Shown piece by piece: positions 34,242 to 47,910 of a DNA stretch of 64,000 nt (position 1 is its first letter; each line of letters begins with the position of its first letter). The DNA comes from Auanema rhodensis (Eukaryota > Nematoda > Chromadorea > Rhabditida > Rhabditidae): positions 11,418,131 through 11,482,130 of the forward strand of contig OZ059894.1 in assembly GCA_964057225.1 (NCBI GenBank), given 5' to 3'. Both the position numbers and the translations under genes were made by a program. Below the pieces are notes generated by a model. It was not told where the DNA came from, did not search any database, and saw only the letters and a program-made list of their open reading frames with translations.

Positions 34242-35418
34242 ACAGTAAAAAGTCCAATCAAGAGAGAAATTTTTTCAACACATAGTTGTTTTTTTTTTAA
34301 ATATCATTGTTTTTCCTCATAACTCGGTTTAAACTCGTTCTAACCCGTTGAAATACGTCTAGAAAGTCTTTATAACATGCATATGTATGATAGAACTTCA
34401 TATTTATTGTAATAGAAAATTTTATTTTCAGACGTCTTGGTTAACAATGATATGTTTTACCCCCTTATAATTTTTATCATAATGTTCCTTATACGGAACG
34501 CTCAATGAAACTTGCTTCCAGAAAAATTTCTTTCTATTTTTTCTTCATATGTACGTAGATACTATAGAGAACTATGATAGAAAACTTTAACATTCACGAA
34601 ATCATCATTTCTCATTACGCTACGGAGGTTTAAAAAGCTGTGTTTTACCTTATAATAGACCGGAAAACCCTTGTGTTAAAACTGGACCGTTTTTACACAT
34701 ATAAAAATGTCCCGTATTCGGGACCCTAATGTAACTTTTGATTCCCTATATTTTTTTTCATGAAATTTACAATCTACTGTAGAAAGAAGAATTATTTTTA
34801 TAAAAACTGTAAATTTTTGAAAAATGAAAACAAAACGAAAACAAAAACAACTTTTTTTTGAACATTTTCTCACACAAGGGTCCCCCCTTACCTACTTTTT
34901 TTCTCATTACTCGTTTCAACCTCATCCGATCACTCTGCAAACATGTTTAATCGTTCTAACTTGTTGAAATACGTCTTAAAAGTCTAAACAACATGCATAT
35001 GCATAATAGAAACCACCCGAATAGGCCCCCACGCACTAAACGAGATATATACATTACCAGTATAGTAATAGAACACATATTGAAGATTAATTCGATAAGA
35101 ACAATTTATTGACGTAGAGAATGTTTGTTCCGAAAAACTACAATATTAAACTATAAAAGTAACAAAAGCGTAGAGGCAGCAAAGACATGAATAAACATAA
35201 ATGTAAATACAGAATTACCAGGTAGTACATAAGTATGACAAAAAATTATAAGAAAGCCATGAAAATAGAAGGTTTGTGAACAAATGAGAGGTACATCTTT
35301 GATCGTATAGTCATTTCTAAACCGTTCGTATGCTGCAGCATCGTCATAAGCGTCACTCAAGTTGAATTTCCATGTGTACTACACGATTTTCATTCTTATT
35401 GTTACATTCTTTCCCTGA
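34050..35418. repeat. Unit spacer
   Basis: Contains (TA)n 34195-34239 (45 bp) and the U2 fossil 35066-35106. No gene seen. Confidence 0.9.
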
Positions 35419-35607
35419 GGGAATGGGCCGTTCCCGCCAGCAGTGCAAGAGCGGGTCGACCCGTGAGGTGGAGCTAGCAAGCCAGCATCTACCTCAAGTC
35501 TCAAAAATCGGTTAACCTTATTGTGAACCAATGGAACACATATCGAAGGTTAATTCGATAAGAACGATTACTACACTTTGATCTTAGCCAAAAGGCCGAG
35601 AAGCGAT
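35419..35607 (-). ncRNA. U2: U2 snRNA, locus 10, uninterrupted
   Basis: No difference from locus 1 noticed by eye. Confidence 0.93.
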
Positions 35608-36049
35608 ACAGCATAGCCATGAGTATCAAAGACATCAAGCAAATGTATCGTACTTGTTACGAGTGCACTCTCTCATTTGAATATAAAAGTGTGGTTTGAC
35701 AATCTTGACTGTACAGGTCATAAATGGCTCATATAAACTGTGGATTTACTCAACTTTTGGACTTATTTTTTTCTTATTCGAAGCGCTGCACTTTTTTCTA
35801 TTCTTTTTATTCAAATACTTGTATATAGTTTTATATGTACGGTTGCAAAGTTTCCGAATATTTTATATATTTTTATACAATAATTAGGAGAAGGTTAATA
35901 CAATGAAATCTCCCAACTTTACAGTGTTTGTATTGCTTACAGTATCTAGAACAACCACTCTTGTAATATTAGAGCACATATCAATCAACAACTTTTTCTA
36001 GTTATCAAAGCTTTTTTATTTCTTCAAGATATTTCAAATAAAATATAAA

Positions 36050-36168
36050 AGCTTACGACACCCGGGATTCCCAAGCCGTCTCCGATCCAAGTACTAACCG
36101 GGCCCAACGTTGCTTGACTTGCCAGATCGGACGGGATGGCGTACTTTCAACGTGGTATGGTCGTAAGC
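36050..36168 (-). rRNA. 5S: 5S rRNA, locus 10 copy a
   Basis: Full-length gene in copy-a flanks. Confidence 0.95.
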
Positions 36169-36409
36169 AATGTTATATTCTTCATTATCAGTTATATCAC
36201 TCTAAATCTTGTTGTTAATAGTTAGGACCACAAAGAAAACAACAGGAACAGTAACAAATGAAATGCCCAAACTTTACAGTGTTCGAGTTATTTACAGTAT
36301 CTAAGACTACCTCTGTCGTGTTATTAGAGCAAACATTCGATTAACAACAACTTTTTTTTAGTTATCAAAGCTTTTTTATTTCTTCAAAAAATTTCAAATA
36401 AAATATAAA

Positions 36410-36528
36410 AGCTTACGACACCCGGGATTCCCAAGCCGTCTCCGATCCAAGTACTAACCGGGCCCAACGTTGCTTGACTTGCCAGATCGGACGGGATGGC
36501 GTACTTTCAACGTGGTATGGTCGTAAGC
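36410..36528 (-). rRNA. 5S: 5S rRNA, locus 10 copy b
   Basis: Full-length gene in copy-b flanks. Confidence 0.95.
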
Positions 36529-36670
36529 AATGTCATATTCTTCATTATCAGTTATATCACTCTAAATCTTGTTGTTAATAGATACGACCACAAAGAAAAC
36601 AACAGGAACAGTAACAATAACAAAAAAAATTTTTTTTTCACCTATGTGTCTAAAGGTTAGCCATGTATCC

Positions 36671-36720
<50 letters not shown>

Positions 36721-37897
36721 ACAGTAAAAAGTCCAATCAAGAGAGAAATTTTTTCAACACATAGTTGTTTTTTTTTTAAATATCATTGTTTTTCCTCATA
36801 ACTCGGTTTAAACTCGTTCTAACCCGTTGAAATACGTCTAGAAAGTCTTTATAACATGCATATGTATGATAGAACTTCATATTTATTGTAATAGAAAATT
36901 TTATTTTCAGACGTCTTGGTTAACAATGATATGTTTTACCCCCTTATAATTTTTATCATAATGTTCCTTATACGGAACGCTCAATGAAACTTGCTTCCAG
37001 AAAAATTTCTTTCTATTTTTTCTTCATATGTACGTAGATACTATAGAGAACTATGATAGAAAACTTTAACATTCACGAAATCATCATTTCTCATTACGCT
37101 ACGGAGGTTTAAAAAGCTGTGTTTTACCTTATAATAGACCGGAAAACCCTTGTGTTAAAACTGGACCGTTTTTACACATATAAAAATGTCCCGTATTCGG
37201 GACCCTAATGTAACTTTTGATTCCCTATATTTTTTTTCATGAAATTTACAATCTACTGTAGAAAGAAGAATTATTTTTATAAAAACTGTAAATTTTTGAA
37301 AAATGAAAACAAAACGAAAACAAAAACAACTTTTTTTTGAACATTTTCTCACACAAGGGTCCCCCCTTACCTACTTTTTTTCTCATTACTCGTTTCAACC
37401 TCATCCGATCACTCTGCAAACATGTTTAATCGTTCTAACTTGTTGAAATACGTCTTAAAAGTCTAAACAACATGCATATGCATAATAGAAACCACCCGAA
37501 TAGGCCCCCACGCACTAAACGAGATATATACATTACCAGTATAGTAATAGAACACATATTGAAGATTAATTCGATAAGAACAATTTATTGACGTAGAGAA
37601 TGTTTGTTCCGAAAAACTACAATATTAAACTATAAAAGTAACAAAAGCGTAGAGGCAGCAAAGACATGAATAAACATAAATGTAAATACAGAATTACCAG
37701 GTAGTACATAAGTATGACAAAAAATTATAAGAAAGCCATGAAAATAGAAGGTTTGTGAACAAATGAGAGGTACATCTTTGATCGTATAGTCATTTCTAAA
37801 CCGTTCGTATGCTGCAGCATCGTCATAAGCGTCACTCAAGTTGAATTTCCATGTGTACTACACGATTTTCATTCTTATTGTTACATTCTTTCCCTGA
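36529..37897. repeat. Unit spacer
   Basis: Contains (TA)n 36674-36718 (45 bp) and the U2 fossil 37545-37585. No gene seen. Confidence 0.9.
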
Positions 37898-38086
37898 GGG
37901 AATGGGCCGTTCCCGCCAGCAGTGCAAGAGCGGGTCGACCCGTGAGGTGGAGCTAGCAAGCCAGCATCTACCTCAAGTCTCAAAAATCGGTTAACCTTAT
38001 TGTGAACCAATGGAACACATATCGAAGGTTAATTCGATAAGAACGATTACTACACTTTGATCTTAGCCAAAAGGCCGAGAAGCGAT
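37898..38086 (-). ncRNA. U2: U2 snRNA, locus 11, uninterrupted
   Basis: No difference from locus 1 noticed by eye. The upstream spacer has one private change (a T for C near 38282). Confidence 0.93.
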
Positions 38087-38528
38087 ACAGCATAGCCATG
38101 AGTATCAAAGACATCAAGCAAATGTATCGTACTTGTTACGAGTGCACTCTCTCATTTGAATATAAAAGTGTGGTTTGACAATCTTGACTGTACAGGTCAT
38201 AAATGGCTCATATAAACTGTGGATTTACTCAACTTTTGGACTTATTTTTTTCTTATTCGAAGCGCTGCACTTTTTTCTATTTTTTTTATTCAAATACTTG
38301 TATATAGTTTTATATGTACGGTTGCAAAGTTTCCGAATATTTTATATATTTTTATACAATAATTAGGAGAAGGTTAATACAATGAAATCTCCCAACTTTA
38401 CAGTGTTTGTATTGCTTACAGTATCTAGAACAACCACTCTTGTAATATTAGAGCACATATCAATCAACAACTTTTTCTAGTTATCAAAGCTTTTTTATTT
38501 CTTCAAGATATTTCAAATAAAATATAAA

Positions 38529-38647
38529 AGCTTACGACACCCGGGATTCCCAAGCCGTCTCCGATCCAAGTACTAACCGGGCCCAACGTTGCTTGACTTG
38601 CCAGATCGGACGGGATGGCGTACTTTCAACGTGGTATGGTCGTAAGC
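38529..38647 (-). rRNA. 5S: 5S rRNA, locus 11 copy a
   Basis: Full-length gene in copy-a flanks. Confidence 0.95.
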
Positions 38648-38888
38648 AATGTTATATTCTTCATTATCAGTTATATCACTCTAAATCTTGTTGTTAATAG
38701 TTAGGACCACAAAGAAAACAACAGGAACAGTAACAAATGAAATGCCCAAACTTTACAGTGTTCGAGTTATTTACAGTATCTAAGACTACCTCTGTCGTGT
38801 TATTAGAGCAAACATTCGATTAACAACAACTTTTTTTTAGTTATCAAAGCTTTTTTATTTCTTCAAAAAATTTCAAATAAAATATAAA

Positions 38889-39007
38889 AGCTTACGACAC
38901 CCGGGATTCCCAAGCCGTCTCCGATCCAAGTACTAACCGGGCCCAACGTTGCTTGACTTGCCAGATCGGACGGGATGGCGTACTTTCAACGTGGTATGGT
39001 CGTAAGC
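38889..39007 (-). rRNA. 5S: 5S rRNA, locus 11 copy b
   Basis: Full-length gene in copy-b flanks. Confidence 0.95.
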
Positions 39008-39149
39008 AATGTCATATTCTTCATTATCAGTTATATCACTCTAAATCTTGTTGTTAATAGATACGACCACAAAGAAAACAACAGGAACAGTAACAATAAC
39101 AAAAAAAATTTTTTTTTCACCTATGTGTCTAAAGGTTAGCCATGTATCC

Positions 39150-39201
<52 letters not shown>

Positions 39202-40378
39202 ACAGTAAAAAGTCCAATCAAGAGAGAAATTTTTTCAACACATAGTTGTTTTTTTTTTAAATATCATTGTTTTTCCTCATAACTCGGTTTAAACTCGTTC
39301 TAACCCGTTGAAATACGTCTAGAAAGTCTTTATAACATGCATATGTATGATAGAACTTCATATTTATTGTAATAGAAAATTTTATTTTCAGACGTCTTGG
39401 TTAACAATGATATGTTTTACCCCCTTATAATTTTTATCATAATGTTCCTTATACGGAACGCTCAATGAAACTTGCTTCCAGAAAAATTTCTTTCTATTTT
39501 TTCTTCATATGTACGTAGATACTATAGAGAACTATGATAGAAAACTTTAACATTCACGAAATCATCATTTCTCATTACGCTACGGAGGTTTAAAAAGCTG
39601 TGTTTTACCTTATAATAGACCGGAAAACCCTTGTGTTAAAACTGGACCGTTTTTACACATATAAAAATGTCCCGTATTCGGGACCCTAATGTAACTTTTG
39701 ATTCCCTATATTTTTTTTCATGAAATTTACAATCTACTGTAGAAAGAAGAATTATTTTTATAAAAACTGTAAATTTTTGAAAAATGAAAACAAAACGAAA
39801 ACAAAAACAACTTTTTTTTGAACATTTTCTCACACAAGGGTCCCCCCTTACCTACTTTTTTTCTCATTACTCGTTTCAACCTCATCCGATCACTCTGCAA
39901 ACATGTTTAATCGTTCTAACTTGTTGAAATACGTCTTAAAAGTCTAAACAACATGCATATGCATAATAGAAACCACCCGAATAGGCCCCCACGCACTAAA
40001 CGAGATATATACATTACCAGTATAGTAATAGAACACATATTGAAGATTAATTCGATAAGAACAATTTATTGACGTAGAGAATGTTTGTTCCGAAAAACTA
40101 CAATATTAAACTATAAAAGTAACAAAAGCGTAGAGGCAGCAAAGACATGAATAAACATAAATGTAAATACAGAATTACCAGGTAGTACATAAGTATGACA
40201 AAAAATTATAAGAAAGCCATGAAAATAGAAGGTTTGTGAACAAATGAGAGGTACATCTTTGATCGTATAGTCATTTCTAAACCGTTCGTATGCTGCAGCA
40301 TCGTCATAAGCTTCACTCAAGTTGAATTTCCATGTGTACTACACGATTTTCATTCTTATTGTTACATTCTTTCCCTGA
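39008..40378. repeat. Unit spacer
   Basis: Contains (TA)n 39153-39199 (47 bp) and the U2 fossil 40026-40066. A private change lies near 40312 (GCTTCACT for GCGTCACT). No gene seen. Confidence 0.9.
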
Positions 40379-40567
40379 GGGAATGGGCCGTTCCCGCCAG
40401 CAGTGCAAGAGCGGGTCGACCCGTGAGGTGGAGCTAGCAAGCCAGCATCTACCTCAAGTCTCAAAAATCGGTTAACCTTATTGTGAACCAATGGAACACA
40501 TATCGAAGGTTAATTCGATAAGAACGATTACTACACTTTGATCTTAGCCAAAAGGCCGAGAAGCGAT
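40379..40567 (-). ncRNA. U2: U2 snRNA, locus 12, uninterrupted
   Basis: No difference from locus 1 noticed by eye. Confidence 0.93.
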
Positions 40568-41009
40568 ACAGCATAGCCATGAGTATCAAAGACATCAAGC
40601 AAATGTATCGTACTTGTTACGAGTGCACTCTCTCATTTGAATATAAAAGTGTGGTTTGACAATCTTGACTGTACAGGTCATAAATGGCTCATATAAACTG
40701 TGGATTTACTCAACTTTTGGACTTATTTTTTTCTTATTCGAAGCGCTGCACTTTTTTCTATTCTTTTTATTCAAATACTTGTATATAGTTTTATATGTAC
40801 GGTTGCAAAGTTTCCGAATATTTTATATATTTTTATACAATAATTAGGAGAAGGTTAATACAATGAAATCTCCCAACTTTACAGTGTTTGTATTGCTTAC
40901 AGTATCTAGAACAACCACTCTTGTAATATTAGAGCACATATCAATCAACAACTTTTTCTAGTTATCAAAGCTTTTTTATTTCTTCAAGATATTTCAAATA
41001 AAATATAAA

Positions 41010-41128
41010 AGCTTACGACACCCGGGATTCCCAAGCCGTCTCCGATCCAAGTACTAACCGGGCCCAACGTTGCTTGACTTGCCAGATCGGACGGGATGGC
41101 GTACTTTCAACGTGGTATGGTCGTAAGC
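41010..41128 (-). rRNA. 5S: 5S rRNA, locus 12 copy a
   Basis: Full-length gene in copy-a flanks. Confidence 0.95.
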
Positions 41129-41369
41129 AATGTTATATTCTTCATTATCAGTTATATCACTCTAAATCTTGTTGTTAATAGTTAGGACCACAAAGAAAAC
41201 AACAGGAACAGTAACAAATGAAATGCCCAAACTTTACAGTGTTCGAGTTATTTACAGTATCTAAGACTACCTCTGTCGTGTTATTAGAGCAAACATTCGA
41301 TTAACAACAACTTTTTTTTAGTTATCAAAGCTTTTTTATTTCTTCAAAAAATTTCAAATAAAATATAAA

Positions 41370-41488
41370 AGCTTACGACACCCGGGATTCCCAAGCCGTC
41401 TCCGATCCAAGTACTAACCGGGCCCAACGTTGCTTGACTTGCCAGATCGGACGGGATGGCGTACTTTCAACGTGGTATGGTCGTAAGC
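41370..41488 (-). rRNA. 5S: 5S rRNA, locus 12 copy b
   Basis: Full-length gene in copy-b flanks. Confidence 0.95.
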
Positions 41489-41630
41489 AATGTCATATTC
41501 TTCATTATCAGTTATATCACTCTAAATCTTGTTGTTAATAGATACGACCACAAAGAAAACAACAGGAACAGTAACAATAACAAAAAAAATTTTTTTTTCA
41601 CCTATGTGTCTAAAGGTTAGCCATGTATCC

Positions 41631-41666
<36 letters not shown>

Positions 41667-42843
41667 ACAGTAAAAAGTCCAATCAAGAGAGAAATTTTTT
41701 CAACACATAGTTTTTTTTTTTTTAAATATCATTGTTTTTCCTCATAACTCGGTTTAAACTCGTTCTAACCCGTTGAAATACGTCTAGAAAGTCTTTATAA
41801 CATGCATATGTATGATAGAACTTCATATTTATTGTAATAGAAAATTTTATTTTCAGACGTCTTGGTTAACAATGATATGTTTTACCCCCTTATAATTTTT
41901 ATCATAATGTTCCTTATACGGAACGCTCAATGAAACTTGCTTCCAGAAAAATTTCTTTCTATTTTTTCTTCATATGTACGTAGATACTATAGAGAACTAT
42001 GATAGAAAACTTTAACATTCACGAAATCATCATTTCTCATTACGCTACGGAGGTTTAAAAAGCTGTGTTTTACCTTATAATAGACCGGAAAACCCTTGTG
42101 TTAAAACTGGACCGTTTTTACACATATAAAAATGTCCCGTATTCGGGACCCTAATGTAACTTTTGATTCCCTATATTTTTTTTCATGAAATTTACAATCT
42201 ACTGTAGAAAGAAGAATTATTTTTATAAAAACTGTAAATTTTTGAAAAATGAAAACAAAACGAAAACAAAAACAACTTTTTTTTGAACATTTTCTCACAC
42301 AAGGGTCCCCCCTTACCTACTTTTTTTCTCATTACTCGTTTCAACCTCATCCGATCACTCTGCAAACATGTTTAATCGTTCTAACTTGTTGAAATACGTC
42401 TTAAAAGTCTAAACAACATGCATATGCATAATAGAAACCACCCGAATAGGCCCCCACGCACTAAACGAGATATATACATTACCAGTATAGTAATAGAACA
42501 CATATTGAAGATTAATTCGATAAGAACAATTTATTGACGTAGAGAATGTTTGTTCCGAAAAACTACAATATTAAACTATAAAAGTAACAAAAGCGTAGAG
42601 GCAGCAAAGACATGAATAAACATAAATGTAAATACAGAATTACCAGGTAGTACATAAGTATGACAAAAAATTATAAGAAAGCCATGAAAATAGAAGGTTT
42701 GTGAACAAATGAGAGGTACATCTTTGATCGTATAGTCATTTCTAAACCGTTCGTATGCTGCAGCATCGTCATAAGCGTCACTCAAGTTGAATTTCCATGT
42801 GTACTACACGATTTTCATTCTTATTGTTACATTCTTTCCCTGA
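41489..42843. repeat. Unit spacer
   Basis: Contains (TA)n 41634-41664 (31 bp) and the U2 fossil 42491-42531. No gene seen. Confidence 0.9.
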
Positions 42844-42995
42844 GGGAATGGGCCGTTCCCGCCAGCAGTGCAAGAGCGGGTCGACCCGTGAGGTGGAGCT
42901 AGCAAGCCAGCATCTACCTCAAGTCTCAAAAATCGGTTAACCTTATTGTGAACCAATGGAACACATATCGAAGGTTAATTCGATAAGAACGATTA
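42844..42995 (-). pseudogene. U2 snRNA locus 13, 3' part (nt 38-189)
   Basis: Separated from its 5' part by U-5. Duplication copy at 42937-42995. Confidence 0.93.
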
Positions 42996-45900
42996 ATGGT
43001 TTATTGAATAACTAATGTTATGATACAATAAATAACCAATAAAAAAGAGCCCAGAATCGGGGAGACGGTATTACCAGTACAACTTAAAACAGCAAGTAAT
43101 TAAAAAGTACATAATAAGACACATTGCCAACAGAGGCTAAAACGACTCAAGAGTCGGGGGAGTGGGTTAAAAAAAATGAACAAAAAAATGAATATTAAAG
43201 CAGAACAATGAGAAATCAAGTGCCGCTATGATCAAACAATTTGAGTGCCTACGGCAATGATGTTAAAAATAAACAACAAAATACATGTACCAATGAAGGT
43301 CAGAAAGAAAGAAACAAAAGACAAAAATAAGTAATACAAAAAGTAAATACATTACAATCAAATCACAAACAAGTCAATTGATAATTTCTTCTTCATACTG
43401 CCTTACACCAGAAACATGTTCCACGTAGATATTCCTGGCCCACTTGATGGTATCGGCGACGACGAGCTTCTCCATTAGCCGGTTGTAGTGGCTGCTGATC
43501 TTGAGTGATCGGAGGGCTTGTACGTTGAGCGGGTCCATAGTTCCAAGCATTCCTACGACATACGCTTCTACACTAGTCTTATAACCAAGACATTGGTATT
43601 GGCTGGCTATGTCAGCATATTTCCTCTCCTTTATCATACGCGCGGCTATCATGGCTTGTCGGCGGTTTTCATAGCTCACTGTAACATCAACGATACTACA
43701 GTGTTTTGCGTCATGATCGACCACTACTATGTCAGGTCGGAGTGTACTATTAATGCCAGGAAGAGGCTGGTTAGTGTAAACTTCTCCGTTTTTAGGCTCT
43801 GGCAGGGCTTTGATAAGACGGTCCACGATGTTGTTGTGGCGGAGTTGGATTGCTCTCGTGTGAAAGTGGCAGTGTCCAAGAACATGTGCAGCAGTTTCGT
43901 TGGGGTAACTACACCTGCGGCACTGTTTGTTTCCTTCTCCGTGTCTTCTACAGCCATTGAGCTGGAGAGTATTAAGTCGAGCCTTGTGGATGAATCGCCA
44001 ATCAGCAAACCGTATGAAATCTCCCTTCGCCATAAAGTGATTGGACGCTTTGTTGAGCATTGTGACATCAAAGACTTTCCCTTGATCCGGTTTTTGAAGA
44101 AGGATCCGAAGGTCTTTCAGCCATAATGCACGTCGCAGGCTTCTGTGGCATAGTGAAGGTGTTAACAGTTGGTTGTTTAGATTGAGTTCTAAACCACTTT
44201 CGAGGCATGTCCAGTTAGCGTTGATGAGTTTCTTGAGTTGACGCATCGCTACTCTTACTCTAGTCCAGATGGAGGAAACATCAGATGTTTCGGTGTCGAA
44301 AATGCCATCAACGGAACCGTTGTAATATGCAGCTGTCTCATCGTTACTGGCTTGACGTTTAATCCTTTTTGATGCTACTTTTATTGAGTCTTGATGCGCA
44401 ATATCAGCTACTACAAGATCAGATGACTTCAAAAGTTGGTAGGCATGAGTGACTTCACAGACGTCTGACAGGTGTTGGAGTCGAGAGAGACCAAGTCCGC
44501 CGTAGTTAGTTGGCAGGTAGATTGGTTCAGCACTGGCGTTTGGAGGATAGTGCATCCATCTACGGGCACAGCGTTTGAGTTCTTTGTCAAAGGCGACTAG
44601 TTTACTCTTTGGGACGTGGCCATTCGTCATATGAAAATTAAGGCAGGGCATCAGGAAGGTGCGTACTGCGTCAGCTTTCTGCCATTCAGCCAGTAAGGAT
44701 TTGTCAATTTTTTTCCAAGTGTTGACTCATGATATTCACTGTTGGAACCGCAGACTTATGTAAATGCATTCCAGTAGGGATTCCCAGGTGGGAGTAGCTG
44801 TCAAATTTGCTGAGAGCGGGTAGAAAGCAGCTCTGAAGCATGTATGAGGCTGTTGATATTTTCCCTTTGTCGATCGTCAAAGTGGCGCATTTCGCTGGTT
44901 TGAAGGTCAAGCCTGTGAAATTAGCCGCATTTGATGCTGCGTCCAACATTTTCTGTAGATCTTCTGATGATGAGGAGACCAGGGCAAGGTCATCGGCGTA
45001 CGCTAGCACAGCGATGTTGTGATTGTGTAGCTTATAGCCTGTAGAGGTTTCCAAGATGGTTTTAATTAGAGGTTCAATGGCAAGGTTGAACAGGATCGGA
45101 GATAGTGGGGATCCTTGTAACACACCTGCGTGAACTGGAATGGTCGAAGTGAGTCCGGAGCCTGTCTGGATTCTTGTAGAGGCATCTGTGTATAGAGCTC
45201 GTACTCGGGATATTGAGGCTTCAGCCATTCCTGACCATCTTAGAACGTCTAGCAGAGTTTCGTGTGGCAGCGATCCAAAAGCGTTTGCGAGATCAAGCCA
45301 AGCAATTGCAATTTTCTCACGTTTACGTTTAGCGTCTGCAATGGTACTTTGCAACAAAAAGTTGTGTTCCATGCATCCAGCTTTGGCCACAAAGCCCTTT
45401 TGGGAGGGAGAAAGTCTTTTTTCTGCTCTTGCCCATGTTAGCAGTCGATGCGTAAGACAAGCTGAGTACGTCTTACCAATTGTGCACGAAAGTGCTATTG
45501 GTCGCCAGTTGTTAATGTCAGCTTTATCACCTTTCTTATGGATGAGGACGGTGGTCGACTCTTTCCAGGAAAAAGGGATGTGTCCTAGCTTGTGTACGGT
45601 GTTAAATATCGCTGCTAATATGTGACCTCCTTGGTCAAATTTCTTCCAGTGCGAGTATCGAAGTCCATCAGCTCCTGGAGCCGTATCGCTGCAACGTCGT
45701 ATGCGTTCCCAGACTTCCAAAGGGGTGAAAACACCTTCTAATGGGTCGGTACTAGTTGGCAAATCCGGTCTGGTGACTGTGATGGGGAGGGCTGGGCCTT
45801 GACTGCTGTGAACAGAAAGGAAGTGTTTTTCAACATCTGCAGATGGTATGGTGCAGGTTTCACTTTGTTCTCCGAGCAGTTGTCGAAAGGCTTTCTTCTT

Positions 45901-46705
45901 GTTGGCCCTCCAAAGCTTCTGGATCTTCATCGCCTGGGTTTTTTGGTCTTCCTCAGGTTGTGTGTGTGGTCGGCGCCTTTGTCGGAAGTTGGGAACTTTG
46001 ATCATAATGTCAAGAGACTTTCTGATTGTGTCTACCAACTCTTCCAGGACCTGCTCGAGCTCACTTTTGCACACTACCTTTTTAATTCTATCCACCCAAA
46101 TATTTTCAGAGTTTCTATTCGGATCAGGGTCGGCAAAAGATGGTTCTGTACTCGGAACCCTGATCTCGTTGAATATTTCACTCTCTCGCGGAAGGGGGGA
46201 AACTTCGGCCTCTGGGGACAAGTCCAGAATTGGGGCCTCAAATAAGCGTACCGTTGATGGAGATCCTTGTTCCTGTCCACTGGATGATGTTTCCTCCATT
46301 GTACGCTCCTCCACGGGCGGGGTGGTCGTCCTTGTGCCTGGTGGGCGGGTGTTCCTGATCCTCCGCAATATAGGGCGGGAACTGGGCTCTCTCGGAGATA
46401 GAGGTGAGATCACCACAGTTTCCTCTATGATGCGGAGGCATCCTTCAGCTTTTTTCTGATGGCTTTTAACGGCCTTCAGATTGCTGGTGAGGCCACAGGC
46501 ACGGCACTCAAATTCTACTCCGACCTCATGTTCTCTCCGAAGATGGCGGACGAGACCATTGTGGTCTGAGTAGGATCGCGGAATAGGAGCGCAGATTGAA
46601 CAAGAAAAAGGGCTCTGAAGAGGCACCTTTAGCTTGTAAAGCCCTTGCTCCATCTCTAGCAGATCTAAAGACTTACGTAGTACAGTTGCAATATCGATTT
46701 AGCCA
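42996..46705 (-). mobile_element. Utopia-like retrotransposon U-5, A/B chimera (3710 bp)
   Basis: Full-length element with 59-bp duplications (42937-42995 and 46706-46764). The 3' UTR and the last codon match lineage A (TTATGATACAAT, CAATTGATAATTTC). From about 43396 onward the sequence follows lineage B (CATACTGCC, HQDSIK, LQSCFLP, PSTEPSF). The switch lies within about 20 bp (roughly 43379-43397). Confidence 0.93.
43374..46653 (-). pseudogene. Retrotransposon polyprotein ORF, lineage B with one frameshift
   Basis: The frame from 46653 encodes zinc fingers and the whole reverse transcriptase through SQHLEK (about codon 648). It then breaks because the run at 44708-44714 is T7 where sister copies have T6. 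The remainder, from DKSLLAEW through the endonuclease, is open to a lineage A-type end (EEEIIN, stop at 43374). Two products result: a 649-codon zinc-finger/RT protein and a downstream 425-codon frame starting at the internal methionine 668. As with U-1 and U-2, the defect is a single extra T in a homopolymer, so sequencing error must be considered. Confidence 0.9.
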
Positions 46706-46801
46706 TTAACCTTATTGTGAACCAATGGAACACATATCGAAGGTTAATTCGATAAGAACGATTACTACACTTTGATCTTAGCCAAAAGGCCGAGAAGCGA
46801 T
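46706..46801 (-). pseudogene. U2 snRNA locus 13, 5' part (nt 1-96)
   Basis: U2 nt 1-96 followed by the U-5 5' end. Confidence 0.93.
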
Positions 46802-47243
46802 ACAGCATAGCCATGAGTATCAAAGACATCAAGCAAATGTATCGTACTTGTTACGAGTGCACTCTCTCATTTGAATATAAAAGTGTGGTTTGACAATCTT
46901 GACTGTACAGGTCATAAATGGCTCATATAAACTGTGGATTTACTCAACTTTTGGACTTATTTTTTTCTTATTCGAAGCGCTGCACTTTTTTCTATTCTTT
47001 TTATTCAAATACTTGTATATAGTTTTATATGTACGGTTGCAAAGTTTCCGAATATTTTATATATTTTTATACAATAATTAGGAGAAGGTTAATACAATGA
47101 AATCTCCCAACTTTACAGTGTTTGTATTGCTTACAGTATCTAGAACAACCACTCTTGTAATATTAGAGCACATATCAATCAACAACTTTTTCTAGTTATC
47201 AAAGCTTTTTTATTTCTTCAAGATATTTCAAATAAAATATAAA

Positions 47244-47362
47244 AGCTTACGACACCCGGGATTCCCAAGCCGTCTCCGATCCAAGTACTAACCGGGCCCA
47301 ACGTTGCTTGACTTGCCAGATCGGACGGGATGGCGTACTTTCAACGTGGTATGGTCGTAAGC
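47244..47362 (-). rRNA. 5S: 5S rRNA, locus 13 copy a
   Basis: Full-length gene in copy-a flanks. Confidence 0.95.
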
Positions 47363-47603
47363 AATGTTATATTCTTCATTATCAGTTATATCACTCTAAA
47401 TCTTGTTGTTAATAGTTAGGACCACAAAGAAAACAACAGGAACAGTAACAAATGAAATGCCCAAACTTTACAGTGTTCGAGTTATTTACAGTATCTAAGA
47501 CTACCTCTGTCGTGTTATTAGAGCAAACATTCGATTAACAACAACTTTTTTTTAGTTATCAAAGCTTTTTTATTTCTTCAAAAAATTTCAAATAAAATAT
47601 AAA

Positions 47604-47722
47604 AGCTTACGACACCCGGGATTCCCAAGCCGTCTCCGATCCAAGTACTAACCGGGCCCAACGTTGCTTGACTTGCCAGATCGGACGGGATGGCGTACTT
47701 TCAACGTGGTATGGTCGTAAGC
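47604..47722 (-). rRNA. 5S: 5S rRNA, locus 13 copy b
   Basis: Full-length gene in copy-b flanks. Confidence 0.95.
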
Positions 47723-47864
47723 AATGTCATATTCTTCATTATCAGTTATATCACTCTAAATCTTGTTGTTAATAGATACGACCACAAAGAAAACAACAGG
47801 AACAGTAACAATAACAAAAAAAATTTTTTTTTCACCTATGTGTCTAAAGGTTAGCCATGTATCC

Positions 47865-47910
<46 letters not shown>

